Below, one piece after another: positions 44,420 to 52,443 of a DNA stretch of 64,000 bases. Each line of letters begins with the position of its first letter. Position 1 is the first letter of the stretch. Position numbers and translations under genes: made by a program. A model generated the notes under the pieces. The model did no database searches. It saw only the letters and a list, made by a program, of their open reading frames with translations, and was not told where the DNA came from. Origin of the DNA: Pedobacter gandavensis (GTDB taxonomy: Bacteria > Bacteroidota > Bacteroidia > Sphingobacteriales > Sphingobacteriaceae); the NCBI RefSeq assembly GCF_014172405.1, contig NZ_WNXC01000004.1:372001-436000 (forward strand), given 5' to 3'.

Positions 44420-44450
44420 CAAAATTAAAAGAAAAAGGCAGGATAACAAC
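44420..44450 (-). promoter_or_regulatory. promoter of the nuo operon
   Basis: The reverse strand reads GTTG at 44450-44447, then 19 bases, then TAATTTTG at 44427-44420. The -7 box is an exact match and the -33 box has three of four bases. The -33 box falls in the loop of the terminator of the upstream TPR gene. Initiation would be about ten bases before the nuoA ATG. Confidence 0.75.
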
Positions 44451-44461
44451 CCTGCCTTTTT
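44432..44461 (-). terminator. intrinsic terminator of the TPR gene
   Basis: GGCAGG at 44437-44442 pairs with CCTGCC at 44451-44456 around an eight-base loop. It is flanked by A5 and T5, so the stem extends to about eleven pairs. On the reverse strand it ends in TTTTTC. It begins 16 bases past the TPR stop codon and overlaps the nuo promoter. Confidence 0.85.
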
Positions 44462-44477
44462 CTTTTATTGGAAATTA

Positions 44478-46193
44478 TTACTTTTTCTTTACCGGAGTCT
44501 TAGCTGCCGGAGCTGTTAATTGCTTCAAACGCTCTTGAGCACCTGAATTTGCAGGATCAATAGCTAAAGCTTTATTCAGATATTCTTTTGCTTTTTCTTT
44601 ATCTGTTCCTGCATAATAAGAACCTACATAAACATACGCTTCTACCAATTCTTTTGGTTGAGCTGCTGCAAGTTCAGGCTTAGTTACCGTCACCAATTTA
44701 ATCAATTCCTCATACTGAGGAACTCCCAACCATTTAGGGTTATTTAAATCATCGTTATACTTTGCAATACGGGCTCTAAAAGCATAAGCCAAAACAAAAT
44801 CATTTTTAGCTTTGATGATATTGGCAAAAGCCGAATCTGCATCCACTAAAATTTTCTTATCAGGATGTTTACCATCCCTATCTTTGAAAGCATAATCATA
44901 ATATTTTGCTGTACCTAAATAGTAGTTATTAGTCAAACTGTTTGGACCGTTAGGATTTGCTTTAAGCGCGATCGCATATACATCACCTGCTTTTCCATAG
45001 TTTTTAGATTTAAAAAGAGAAGCTCCAATTTCTTCTAGTGCATCTGCCTTTGTAGAATCTTTTTCAACTGCTTTAACAATGTTTACTAAAGCTAAACTAT
45101 CCTTACCAGTTTGCATTTCAGCTTTACCCAAGTACAGATAATCGTCAGCAATAATACGTGAAGGATCTTTTACTTTCGCAAAAAACTCGTTCATGTATTC
45201 CAAGCTCTTAGGGTAGTTCTTATTCTCATAAGCAGAATAACCACGTAATCTAGATACCACAAGCGATTTTTCGTTGTTAGGACTCATTGTAGCCAACTCA
45301 GTAGTTACTTGCTCTAAAGCTGGGAAATCTTTAGCATAGAACAAGAACTGCGCGTAACGCAATTTAGAATCATACGAGTTGTCAGTCAGGTCAAGGTATT
45401 TTTTATAGTTAGTCAATGCCAAAGCAGACTTAGGACCTTGTTCTGCAGCTACCTGATTTGCCCATTGCATATACAATTCAGCAAGCTCTCTGTAAGCTGG
45501 ACCGTAGTTTGGATCAGCAGCAATTGCTTCTTTAAGGCGTTCTTCAGCCTCAGGAAATGCTCTTGATTCCGTATACATTCTACCAATTTGAACTGTTGCT
45601 CTTAAAAGATTCGCATTGATATTTTGCGCTCTCATATAGTTTGTCAACGCATCAGAGTTCTTTTTCTGAGCAGCATAAAAATCACCTAGTGCTACAAAAG
45701 TTTCTGCGTCTTTATCATTTGCATCCAACTCATCTGCTTTTTGCAGGTAAGGCAATGCAGCTGCAAAGTCCTTATTCTTAGTAGCAATATAGGCTTTACC
45801 GATGTATAACTGAGGGATATAATCCTTTTTAGAAGATACATCTACAGCTTTATCAAAATTCGTTTTTGCTGAAGTAGGATTATTAACAAATAAATCTGCT
45901 TCACCTAAACCGATGTAGTTTAAAGGGTTTTTAGGATCGGCCGTTACACCTTGAGCGAAAGTTGCTCTTGCGGAATCGATATAATCCATTCTTAGGTAAA
46001 CATCACCTAAACTAAAGTAGTTCTCTCCTTTGTTCGCTTGTGATTTCACCAATGCTTTTAGCATGTTGGTCGCTTTCTGGTACTGTTCGGCATCTATCGC
46101 CTTCTTTGCATCATTCAAGCTTTGAGCAAAAGAGGCAGAGCCCATCACTACTAAACCTAAACTTAAGGCTATTGCTTTCTTTGTCATTTTCAT
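44478..46193 (-). CDS. exported tetratricopeptide repeat protein
   Basis: This 571-residue protein has a signal peptide ending near ASFAQ (residue 24), followed by many TPR-like helical repeats through most of the length. Examples are ENYFSLGDVYLRMDYIDSAR and PEAEERLKEAIAADPNYGPA. It ends with a Lys-rich tail (AKTPVKKK). It should lie in the periplasm as a scaffold, and partners are unknown. It is the last gene of the exbB-tonB run and has its own -7 element, so it may be expressed both with and apart from the operon. Confidence 0.8.
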   Translation of the reverse strand: MKMTKKAIALSLGLVVMGSASFAQSLNDAKKAIDAEQYQKATNMLKALVKSQANKGENYFSLGDVYLRMDYIDSARATFAQGVTADPKNPLNYIGLGEADLFVNNPTSAKTNFDKAVDVSSKKDYIPQLYIGKAYIATKNKDFAAALPYLQKADELDANDKDAETFVALGDFYAAQKKNSDALTNYMRAQNINANLLRATVQIGRMYTESRAFPEAEERLKEAIAADPNYGPAYRELAELYMQWANQVAAEQGPKSALALTNYKKYLDLTDNSYDSKLRYAQFLFYAKDFPALEQVTTELATMSPNNEKSLVVSRLRGYSAYENKNYPKSLEYMNEFFAKVKDPSRIIADDYLYLGKAEMQTGKDSLALVNIVKAVEKDSTKADALEEIGASLFKSKNYGKAGDVYAIALKANPNGPNSLTNNYYLGTAKYYDYAFKDRDGKHPDKKILVDADSAFANIIKAKNDFVLAYAFRARIAKYNDDLNNPKWLGVPQYEELIKLVTVTKPELAAAQPKELVEAYVYVGSYYAGTDKEKAKEYLNKALAIDPANSGAQERLKQLTAPAAKTPVKKK

Positions 46194-46216
46194 GGTTCAC
46201 TATTGTTTTAATTGTA

Positions 46217-46241
46217 ATGAAGCTCCTAAAATAAGCTTCAT
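46217..46241 (-). other. hairpin at the predicted 5' end of the TPR transcript
   Basis: ATGAAGCT at 46217-46224 and AGCTTCAT at 46234-46241 form a perfect eight-pair stem with a nine-base loop. No T tract follows. It begins just downstream of the -7 element at 46246-46253, so a transcript from there would open with this stem-loop. Confidence 0.5.
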
Positions 46242-46245
46242 AGTT

Positions 46246-46253
46246 CAAATATA
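46246..46253 (-). promoter_or_regulatory. -7 element of the TPR gene
   Basis: The reverse strand reads TATATTTG, an exact TAnnTTTG match, five bases before the end of the PstS-like gene is reached on the other side. No TTG is seen at 18-20 bases upstream. Confidence 0.45.
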
Positions 46254-46257
46254 AAAT

Positions 46258-47160
46258 TTAGTTTGTATTCTTTAAATTAAATTCTCTAGGCATCATCTTA
46301 TGCGGACCTAGTCCGGATTTGAGTACGATTAATTGAGCACGCTGGCTAACTAACCAGTTTGCAAGTCCCGTGCCTAAACCTTCGCGGCCTTCGGCATTAA
46401 TGATGTAGATGTTTCTTAAAAAAGGATATATCCCACTTATTAAATTCTTTTGAATCGGCGTATAATACGCATCATCCCCTTTTTTTCCTGGTAAATTCTT
46501 TACACCGAGCATTTTGACCTTGGCAATTGGCCCCGCCATCGCTGCCTGATTCGAGATTAACCAGTTTACCCCAACTACGCCAATAAAACCCTTATTATCA
46601 GCAACGTATTTTATGACATCATTATTGTTCTGTAGTGTATAAACTCCAGTTTTTGGCAACTCTTTCACTTGAGCAAGCTCTTTAAAGTAACGTAAGGTAC
46701 TTGAATAAGCATTGTCAAACACGAGTTTTTTACCCTGAGCCGATTTTCCCTGAAGAATATCGATCACTTCCTGCACAGTAATTGTGCTATCCGGATTGGC
46801 TGTATTGGCAATCAATGCAATCCCATCAATGGCGAATCTCGAAGTCTTAGGAACAATATTTCTGTTTCTATACATTTTATCTTCTTCCGGAGTCAGCATT
46901 CTGGAAGAAATCATCACCCTGATGCTATCATTCAAAAAGGTAGGAAAGATCTTATTCTCATCACCTTCGATCACCGTAAATTCTGCGTTGGGATAATCCG
47001 TTTTAAAAACTTCAATCTGGTCTGCCAACACGCTGGCAAAAGACTCATCAGCCAATATGGTCACCGTACCTGAGGTACGGCTTTGTTCCACTGTACGCTC
47101 TGGTTTACGCTTACAGGCAACAAATACGAATAACAGCAATATCAGGCTTAGGTGCTTCAT
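46258..47160 (-). CDS. PstS-like substrate-binding lipoprotein
   Basis: This 300-residue lipoprotein has lipobox FVAC (Cys16) and a periplasmic-binding-protein-like fold. TSGTVTILADESF near the start, DGIALIANTANPDSTITVQEV and the later IYIINAEGREGLGTGLANWL resemble phosphate-binding PstS proteins. No pst transporter genes are nearby. Its place in the tonB operon suggests a role linked to TonB function rather than phosphate uptake, which is inference. ATG 47169 would add three residues upstream of the preferred MKHLSLILL. Confidence 0.75.
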   Translation of the reverse strand: MKHLSLILLLFVFVACKRKPERTVEQSRTSGTVTILADESFASVLADQIEVFKTDYPNAEFTVIEGDENKIFPTFLNDSIRVMISSRMLTPEEDKMYRNRNIVPKTSRFAIDGIALIANTANPDSTITVQEVIDILQGKSAQGKKLVFDNAYSSTLRYFKELAQVKELPKTGVYTLQNNNDVIKYVADNKGFIGVVGVNWLISNQAAMAGPIAKVKMLGVKNLPGKKGDDAYYTPIQKNLISGIYPFLRNIYIINAEGREGLGTGLANWLVSQRAQLIVLKSGLGPHKMMPREFNLKNTN

Positions 47161-47189
47161 TTGAATCAAATTTTTTGTTAGTTCATTCG

Positions 47190-47228
47190 ATTATGCTAAG
47201 TTATTTCAACTGGCTAACTTAGCATAAT
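47190..47228 (-). repeat. perfect 14-base inverted repeat inside the tonB operon
   Basis: ATTATGCTAAGTTA at 47190-47203 and TAACTTAGCATAAT at 47215-47228 are perfect inverted copies around an eleven-base loop. They lie in the 74-base gap between the small membrane protein gene and the PstS-like gene. No T run follows, so it is not a standard terminator. It could be an RNA-processing, stability or attenuation element, or an operator. Confidence 0.6.
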
Positions 47229-47234
47229 TCGTTG

Positions 47235-47459
47235 CTAATCGTCTTTTGGATTAATTAACCGGGCAAATCTAATGGCTGCATAAACGATTAGTAATAACCC
47301 AAACAAGATGCGATAAGTTTTTTGGATTTCAAAAGGAATATCAGTCCAGAAGATCAATAATAAGCCCAAGACGAAATAAAACGTAAACATCACCAGGCCT
47401 AAAATGAGCAGAAATCGCTGTTGAGGCGATTTCTGCATAAATGTTTTGAAATTAAACAT
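47235..47459 (-). CDS. small two-helix membrane protein of the tonB operon
   Basis: I do not recognise a named family. The 74-residue protein has two hydrophobic segments, at about 15-36 and 49-66, separated by DIPFEIQKTYR, with charged ends (RFARLINPKDD). It begins nine bases after tonB and is co-directional with it. The compact spacing and tidy membrane topology support a real gene. It may be an accessory of the ExbB/ExbD/TonB complex. Confidence 0.65.
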   Translation of the reverse strand: MFNFKTFMQKSPQQRFLLILGLVMFTFYFVLGLLLIFWTDIPFEIQKTYRILFGLLLIVYAAIRFARLINPKDD

Positions 47460-47468
47460 TCTGTAATA

Positions 47469-48290
47469 CTATTGAGATAAGGTAAAGCTGATTGGAATAT
47501 TGTACTTCACACGAACCGGTTTTCCGTTCTGGATACCCGGAGTCCAACGTGGACTGTTTTTCAATACTCTGATCGCTTCTTCATCAGTACCACCACCAAG
47601 TTTTCTTTCTACCTTGATGTCAGTTAAGTCTCCATTTTTCTCTACTACGAAAGATAAGAACACTTTACCTTGAATGTTGTTTTCCATAGCCACTGGTGGA
47701 TATTTTACTGCTTTTCTTAGATAAGCGTAGAATTTCTCCATACCTCCAGGGAAACCTGGCTGAGTTTCAATACTTACGAAGTCATAAACCTTAGTATCTT
47801 CTACCACAGCTGCTTGTTTAGGGCCATCTCCAACAGGACCGGCAATTACAATATCAGCAGTAGGATCACCTTCAATGGTTTTCTGACCTGGATCCGCTTT
47901 CTTCAAATCTTCGATGTGAACAGGCTCCTTGTCAATTACCTCGTTATCCGGTTTTACAATCGGAGGAGGGAATTTAATCTGATCCTGTTTCGGTGGCGGT
48001 GGCTCTACCGGTGGAGGTGGAGGGGTATCCGGATTCACCGGTGGAGGTGATTGAACTGTAACCTCTACTTGTTTCACAATCTCGTCTTCAGGAAGACTTC
48101 CTTTGATCATACTGATCACTTTTGGGGCTAAAAACGCAACTACATAAATGCTAGAAGCAATTAGCAATGCCTTTGTGGTATTCGCGGTACTCGTACTACG
48201 AAGCTGATATGCTCCGTACTTCTTGTTTTTACCCGCGAAGACGACGTCAAGCCATTCCCGTTTCAATAAATCTATTTTAGAACCTAACAT
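47469..48290 (-). CDS. tonB: energy transducer TonB
   Basis: TonB carries energy from the ExbB/ExbD motor to outer-membrane receptors. The 273-residue protein has the Bacteroidota N-terminal motif KKYGAYQLR (23-31), one membrane helix (about 40-58) and a Pro-rich spacer (about 82-112). The C-terminal TonB domain (about 190-273) contains PGFPGG, VEKNGDLTDIKVERKLG and a final PISFTLSQ. It follows the second exbD by 31 bases. Confidence 0.92.
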   Translation of the reverse strand: MLGSKIDLLKREWLDVVFAGKNKKYGAYQLRSTSTANTTKALLIASSIYVVAFLAPKVISMIKGSLPEDEIVKQVEVTVQSPPPVNPDTPPPPPVEPPPPKQDQIKFPPPIVKPDNEVIDKEPVHIEDLKKADPGQKTIEGDPTADIVIAGPVGDGPKQAAVVEDTKVYDFVSIETQPGFPGGMEKFYAYLRKAVKYPPVAMENNIQGKVFLSFVVEKNGDLTDIKVERKLGGGTDEEAIRVLKNSPRWTPGIQNGKPVRVKYNIPISFTLSQ

Positions 48291-48321
48291 AGCTTACTAT
48301 TTAATATTGTTAATTCTTTTA

Positions 48322-48858
48322 TTATAAAATTCCAGCACTTTTCATGAAATCTTTTTCAGCATCAGTAATGTTCTCATCGTCAATTGCAGGAGCTGTTTTG
48401 ATCTTAGTGATCGACAACTCATCCATAATATCAACGAAGTTCTTGTAAGTAGCACCTGAGGTAGGTTTGATGACCATGATGATCTCTCTTCCACCAGTAG
48501 TTTCCGATACTTTCTTTTTATTATCTAATATTGATTTTCTGATATCAGCAAAACTCTCAACATTAGGTTTTGATTTACCAGCTTCTCCCATGTACCAGGC
48601 TACTTTATCATTTTTACCTAATAAAATGGTCATGGTTTCAGAAGCACGTAATGCATTTCTTTCTACCGAGTTGTCATCTTTATCAGGCTTTGCAATATCC
48701 ATTGCAATTGGTTTCGACAGGGAAGTGGTCAACATAAAGAAGGTGATTAGCAAGAAGGCCAAATCCACCATCGCCGTTAAATCGACTTTGGTATTCGCTT
48801 TCTTACTCCTTACTTTTTTACCCTTTTTCCCCCCGCCGGAGGTATCTAATTCAGCCAT
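48322..48858 (-). CDS. exbD: ExbD/TolR biopolymer transport protein (second copy)
   Basis: This 178-residue motor subunit has one N-terminal helix (about 27-46). It contains the proton-carrying Asp32 in VDLTAMVDLAFLLITFF, after a Lys-rich cytoplasmic tail, and then a periplasmic domain. It lies ten bases after the first exbD. Two dissimilar ExbD subunits in tandem are usual in Bacteroidota ton operons. Which of the two works in the motor is not clear. Confidence 0.9.
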   Translation of the reverse strand: MAELDTSGGGKKGKKVRSKKANTKVDLTAMVDLAFLLITFFMLTTSLSKPIAMDIAKPDKDDNSVERNALRASETMTILLGKNDKVAWYMGEAGKSKPNVESFADIRKSILDNKKKVSETTGGREIIMVIKPTSGATYKNFVDIMDELSITKIKTAPAIDDENITDAEKDFMKSAGIL

Positions 48859-48868
48859 AATATTTTAT

Positions 48869-49483
48869 CTATTTAGCATCGCCTTCGGCGGATGTGATTA
48901 AACTAAACTTGTTAATTTTTTGCTTCTGCAGAATATCAATCACTTTCTTTATCGCAGGATACTCTTCTTTCGCATCACCTTTGATACTGATACGCATTGG
49001 TGCGGCATGAAGTTCAGCTACAGCATGACGTGATTCTCTCACCCATGACTCTAATTGATTGTTTGTCGAATCCGTTGGGATACCTGCGTCAATACCAGAT
49101 TTAGTACGCTCATCACCGCTCATCATAATGAACTGCTTTAAACTCTGAACCGGTACACCGAAAGCACCAACTACACCAAAACGCTCTCTTTCTTCCGGAG
49201 TGAATTGAATATTGTATTGTTTACCTATTCTATCAAGGGTAGCCATCTTAATGTCTTTCCCTACGATTTCATAAAACACTTTACCTTTACCAATCGACAG
49301 GATACCCATATCCATATCCGGAACTTTGATCTTGTATGTCGAAGAAGGGATAGTAACATCCAAAGGATCAGGCTGACGTGCTGTTGCTGTTAAAATAAAG
49401 AAAGTAAGCAATAGGAAAGATACGTCGCACATGGCGGTCATATCTATCGAAGTACTCTTTCTTTGAACCTTTGCTCTTGGCAT
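48869..49483 (-). CDS. exbD: ExbD/TolR biopolymer transport protein (first copy)
   Basis: This 204-residue motor subunit has one helix at about 18-36 with Asp20 in DMTAMCDVSFLLLTFF, the proton-carrying position. The periplasmic part is longer than in the second copy, with an insert around MSGDERTKSGIDAG. It is separated from exbB by 87 bases that hold a hairpin. Confidence 0.9.
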   Translation of the reverse strand: MPRAKVQRKSTSIDMTAMCDVSFLLLTFFILTATARQPDPLDVTIPSSTYKIKVPDMDMGILSIGKGKVFYEIVGKDIKMATLDRIGKQYNIQFTPEERERFGVVGAFGVPVQSLKQFIMMSGDERTKSGIDAGIPTDSTNNQLESWVRESRHAVAELHAAPMRISIKGDAKEEYPAIKKVIDILQKQKINKFSLITSAEGDAK

Positions 49484-49528
49484 AATTTTAAAAATTACTT
49501 ATGTATTTAACTAATGATGTTTATTCTT

Positions 49529-49549
49529 CCGGTTTTCCATAAAAGCCGG
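49529..49549 (-). other. hairpin between exbB and exbD
   Basis: CCGGTTTT at 49529-49536 pairs with AAAGCCGG at 49542-49549 (one G.T pair) around a five-base loop. On the reverse strand a run of T precedes the stem, so it is not a normal terminator. Hairpins at this position can adjust the ratio of ExbB to ExbD by protecting the upstream message. Confidence 0.45.
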
Positions 49550-49570
49550 TAAAAAAAAATACATTATTTT

Positions 49571-50413
49571 TTATTTATGCGTAGAAGCGTAAGTTTGGAT
49601 GATGCTGAAACCTGCTTCATCAATAGCGTAAGTCAATTTATCGATTTTCGAAGTTAAGATGTTGTACATGATAATCGCGAAAGTAGAAGTACCAATACCT
49701 GTAGCTGTGTTAATCAAAGCCTCAGAAATACCAGTTGCTAATGCCGCTTGATCCGGAGCACCAGAGTTAGCTAAACCACCGAAGGCCTTGATCATACCTG
49801 TTACTGTTCCTAATAGACCTGTTAATGTACCTACTGATACTAATGTTGCAATTACAGTTAAGTTTTGCTCTAACATTGGCATCTCTAAAGTAGTTGCTTC
49901 TTCGATATCTTTTTGGATAGCTAAACATTTTTGATCTGTATCCATGTTTGGCTCAACTTCCATCTCTCTGTATTTTTTCAAACCAGATTTGATTACGTTA
50001 GCCACAGAACCTTGTTGTCTATCGCATTCAGCCATAGCACCTTCAATGTTGTTTGAGTTTAAAAGTGATTGTACTTTTTTAACGAAAGCATCTAAGCTAC
50101 CTTTACCAGTTGCTTTACCGATTACGATCATACGCTCGATTGAGAAAACGATAACCATTAAGAACATACCCATTAAGATTGGTACGATAACACCACCTTT
50201 GTAAGCCATACCTGCGTAGTTACCTACTTTTGGCATAGTCTCATGCAAATCCGGATCAGCACCGTCAATAAAGTTATCTCTACTACCCAAGACAAACTTG
50301 AAAAGACAAATACCGATAATGATACAGATTGGAATTACTAATGTTGCAAATAAATTTGAAGCAGATGATGAGCTCTCTTTTTGAGCTGTTGTTGGTTTTG
50401 GTGCGTTTGCCAT
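49571..50413 (-). CDS. exbB: ExbB/MotA/TolQ-type proton channel protein
   Basis: This 280-residue motor stator has membrane segments at about 22-45, 72-95, 180-210 and 225-260. The family block TLVSVGTLTGLLGTVTGMIKAF and the following ISEALINTATGIGTSTFAIIMYN carry the channel-lining Thr residues. It uses the proton-motive force with ExbD to power TonB. It is the first gene of the run and has a good promoter with a leader of about 95 bases. Confidence 0.92.
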   Translation of the reverse strand: MANAPKPTTAQKESSSSASNLFATLVIPICIIIGICLFKFVLGSRDNFIDGADPDLHETMPKVGNYAGMAYKGGVIVPILMGMFLMVIVFSIERMIVIGKATGKGSLDAFVKKVQSLLNSNNIEGAMAECDRQQGSVANVIKSGLKKYREMEVEPNMDTDQKCLAIQKDIEEATTLEMPMLEQNLTVIATLVSVGTLTGLLGTVTGMIKAFGGLANSGAPDQAALATGISEALINTATGIGTSTFAIIMYNILTSKIDKLTYAIDEAGFSIIQTYASTHK

Positions 50414-50514
50414 TTTTTTTTAGTTTTTTAGTTTTTAGTACTCGTGTTTTTTTTAAATTTAGATTATTATTCTGTAATACACACAACGATCATTACAAAC
50501 AATTGTTGCAAGAA

Positions 50515-50544
50515 CAAATTTATAACTTTGATTTTAATTCCAAA
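50515..50544 (-). promoter_or_regulatory. promoter of the exbB-tonB operon
   Basis: The reverse strand reads TTTG at 50544-50541, then 18 bases, then TAAATTTG at 50522-50515. Both boxes match the Bacteroidota consensus exactly. The predicted leader before the exbB ATG is about 95 bases. Confidence 0.75.
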
Positions 50545-50604
50545 TTAAATAATCGTTAGTTTCTTCCCTTGAACTAAGTCTCCCCCCTGTCCGCATCGGC
50601 GTAT

Positions 50605-50640
50605 ATTAAAAAAGATTGTCCCCTTTCGGAGACAATCATT
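50605..50640 (-). terminator. intrinsic terminator of pckA
   Basis: GATTGTC at 50614-50620 pairs with GACAATC at 50631-50637. An inner CC/GG pair closes a TTTC loop. On the reverse strand the stem is followed by TTTTTT. It lies about 56 bases past the pckA stop codon. The rest of 50414-50695 holds the exb promoter and leader and no gene that I can see. Confidence 0.75.
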
Positions 50641-50695
50641 CACAATTTAAACTAAAAAAAAATTGATATGCAAATTTTAGAGCAAAAAAAAAGCT

Positions 50696-52300
50696 TTATG
50701 AGGCGTTTTCCACAACTTTAGGGAAGGATGCGAGGATTTCAGCACTCGCAAAAGCTTCAAACTGCTTAAAGTTGGCAATAAACTCCTGCGAAAGCTCATT
50801 CGCTTTTTGGTCATATTTCTTCTGGTCTTCCCAGGTATTTTTGGGCTGTAATATTTCTGATGGAACCCCTGGACAAGCCTCAGGAATCTGTAAACCGAAA
50901 ACAGGATCTGCGTTGTAACGCTCTTTTTCGAGTTCACCTTTCAAGGCAGCAGTAATCATCGCTCGTGTGTACGACAATTTCATTCGTTTGCCGACACCAT
51001 AAGCTCCCCCACTCCATCCAGTATTAACCAACCAAACATTCACATTGTGCTTTCTCATTTTTTCACCAAGCAGTTCTGCGTATTTAGTCGGGTGTAACGG
51101 CAAGAATGCCTTTCCAAAACAAGCGGAAAAAGTAACCTGAGGCTCTGTCACCCCAGCTTCTGTTCCAGCAACTTTTGCCGTATATCCAGATATGAAATGG
51201 AACATGGCCTGTCCTGGTGTCAACTTAGAAATCGGTGGCAATACTCCAAAAGCATCAGCAGTCAGGAAAAATATATTTTTAGGTACGCCTGCTATAGAAG
51301 GCAGGATTGCATTGTCAATATAATGAATAGGGTATGCTACCCTGGTATTCTCTGTTTTCTCCACATTGCTGAAGTCAACCTCACGGCTTCCAGGGAAATA
51401 ATTAATATTCTCCAAAAGCGAGCCAAATTTGATGGCATTAAAAATCTGCGGCTCCTTTTCTTCCGTTAGGTCCACACATTTCGCATAACAGCCTCCCTCA
51501 AAGTTGAAGATCGTGTCTTTACCCCAACCATGCTCATCATCGCCGATCAAGCCTCTTTCCGGATCAGCAGAGAGCGTGGTTTTACCCGTTCCTGATAACC
51601 CAAAGAAAATTGCAGTATCGCCATCCTTGCCCACATTTGCAGAGCAATGCATAGAAAGCGTATTTCTTTGTTGTGGTAAAATGAAATTTAAAACAGAGAA
51701 GATCCCTTTTTTGATCTCTCCAGTATAACCGGAACCACCAATAAGAATCATCTTTTTAGTAAAGTTTAATAGAGAGAAGTTTCCCTGACGGGTACCATCT
51801 ACCGCTGGATCTGCTAAAAAGCTTGGTGCAGCGATAATCGTCCACTCCGGACTATCTGGTAAACCTTCCTCCCCAAATCTTAAGAACATGTTATGGGCAA
51901 ACAAGTTCTGGTAAGCGCTTTCTGTCACCACTCTAATGGTCGTTTTATAACTCACATCAGCGCAGGCATAGGCATCCCTTACGTAGAATTTTTCCTGATT
52001 CAGGTGATCAGTAACCTTTTTTAGAAGCGAATCAAAATGTTCAGGGCTAAATTTAATGTTGATATCACCCCACCACACTGTGTCCTCTGTCACCTCATCG
52101 CAAACAATAAATCTGTCTTTTGGAGAACGACCGGTAAATTTACCCGTGTCTATTGCCAATGCTCCGGTATCGGCAAGTGTTCCTTCTCCATTTTTTAAGG
52201 CCTCTTCAACCAATTGTGATACATTAAGCTGATACAGGGCCTGATCTGAATTTAAATTCAAATACCCCAAATCCGGCTTAAGCGTAAGTGCTTTGCTCAT
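50696..52300 (-). CDS. pckA: phosphoenolpyruvate carboxykinase (ATP)
   Basis: This enzyme converts oxaloacetate and ATP to PEP, CO2 and ADP, the entry step of gluconeogenesis. The 534-residue protein has FTGRSPKDRFIV near 55-66, the P-loop GLSGTGKTT at about 234-242, and LIGDDEHGWG just after it for metal binding. A later NTGWSGGAYGVGKRM block supplies substrate and nucleotide contacts. The length is normal. It is monocistronic with a -7 element upstream and a terminator downstream. Confidence 0.96.
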   Translation of the reverse strand: MSKALTLKPDLGYLNLNSDQALYQLNVSQLVEEALKNGEGTLADTGALAIDTGKFTGRSPKDRFIVCDEVTEDTVWWGDINIKFSPEHFDSLLKKVTDHLNQEKFYVRDAYACADVSYKTTIRVVTESAYQNLFAHNMFLRFGEEGLPDSPEWTIIAAPSFLADPAVDGTRQGNFSLLNFTKKMILIGGSGYTGEIKKGIFSVLNFILPQQRNTLSMHCSANVGKDGDTAIFFGLSGTGKTTLSADPERGLIGDDEHGWGKDTIFNFEGGCYAKCVDLTEEKEPQIFNAIKFGSLLENINYFPGSREVDFSNVEKTENTRVAYPIHYIDNAILPSIAGVPKNIFFLTADAFGVLPPISKLTPGQAMFHFISGYTAKVAGTEAGVTEPQVTFSACFGKAFLPLHPTKYAELLGEKMRKHNVNVWLVNTGWSGGAYGVGKRMKLSYTRAMITAALKGELEKERYNADPVFGLQIPEACPGVPSEILQPKNTWEDQKKYDQKANELSQEFIANFKQFEAFASAEILASFPKVVENAS

Positions 52301-52320
52301 AAATAAATAAGTTAGTGAGA

Positions 52321-52328
52321 CAAAGTTA
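52321..52328 (-). promoter_or_regulatory. -7 element of pckA
   Basis: The reverse strand reads TAACTTTG, an exact TAnnTTTG match, about 20 bases before the pckA ATG. No TTTG is seen 18-20 bases upstream, so a regulator may replace the -33 contact. Confidence 0.5.
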
Positions 52329-52409
52329 TACAGATAAAAAGGTATTATCAGCGCTTTTGCAGGAAAAATTTTACTTATTGTTGTTGGTACACTAACAATA
52401 AATACACTA

Positions 52410-52433
52410 AAAATCAGCTGATTACAAATCAGC
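52410..52433 (-). terminator. hairpin after the SUI1-like gene
   Basis: GCTGATT at 52417-52423 pairs with AATCAGC at 52427-52433 around a three-base loop. On the reverse strand it is followed by TGATTTTT. It lies just past the stop codon of the SUI1-like gene and is a moderate terminator candidate. Confidence 0.5.
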
Positions 52434-52443
52434 AGCGGCTTTG

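Noticed and set aside
48467..48901. 144-residue plus-strand frame opposite the second exbD
   Set aside because: It is antisense to a clear ExbD gene, and its hydrophobic pattern is the mirror of ExbD codon use.
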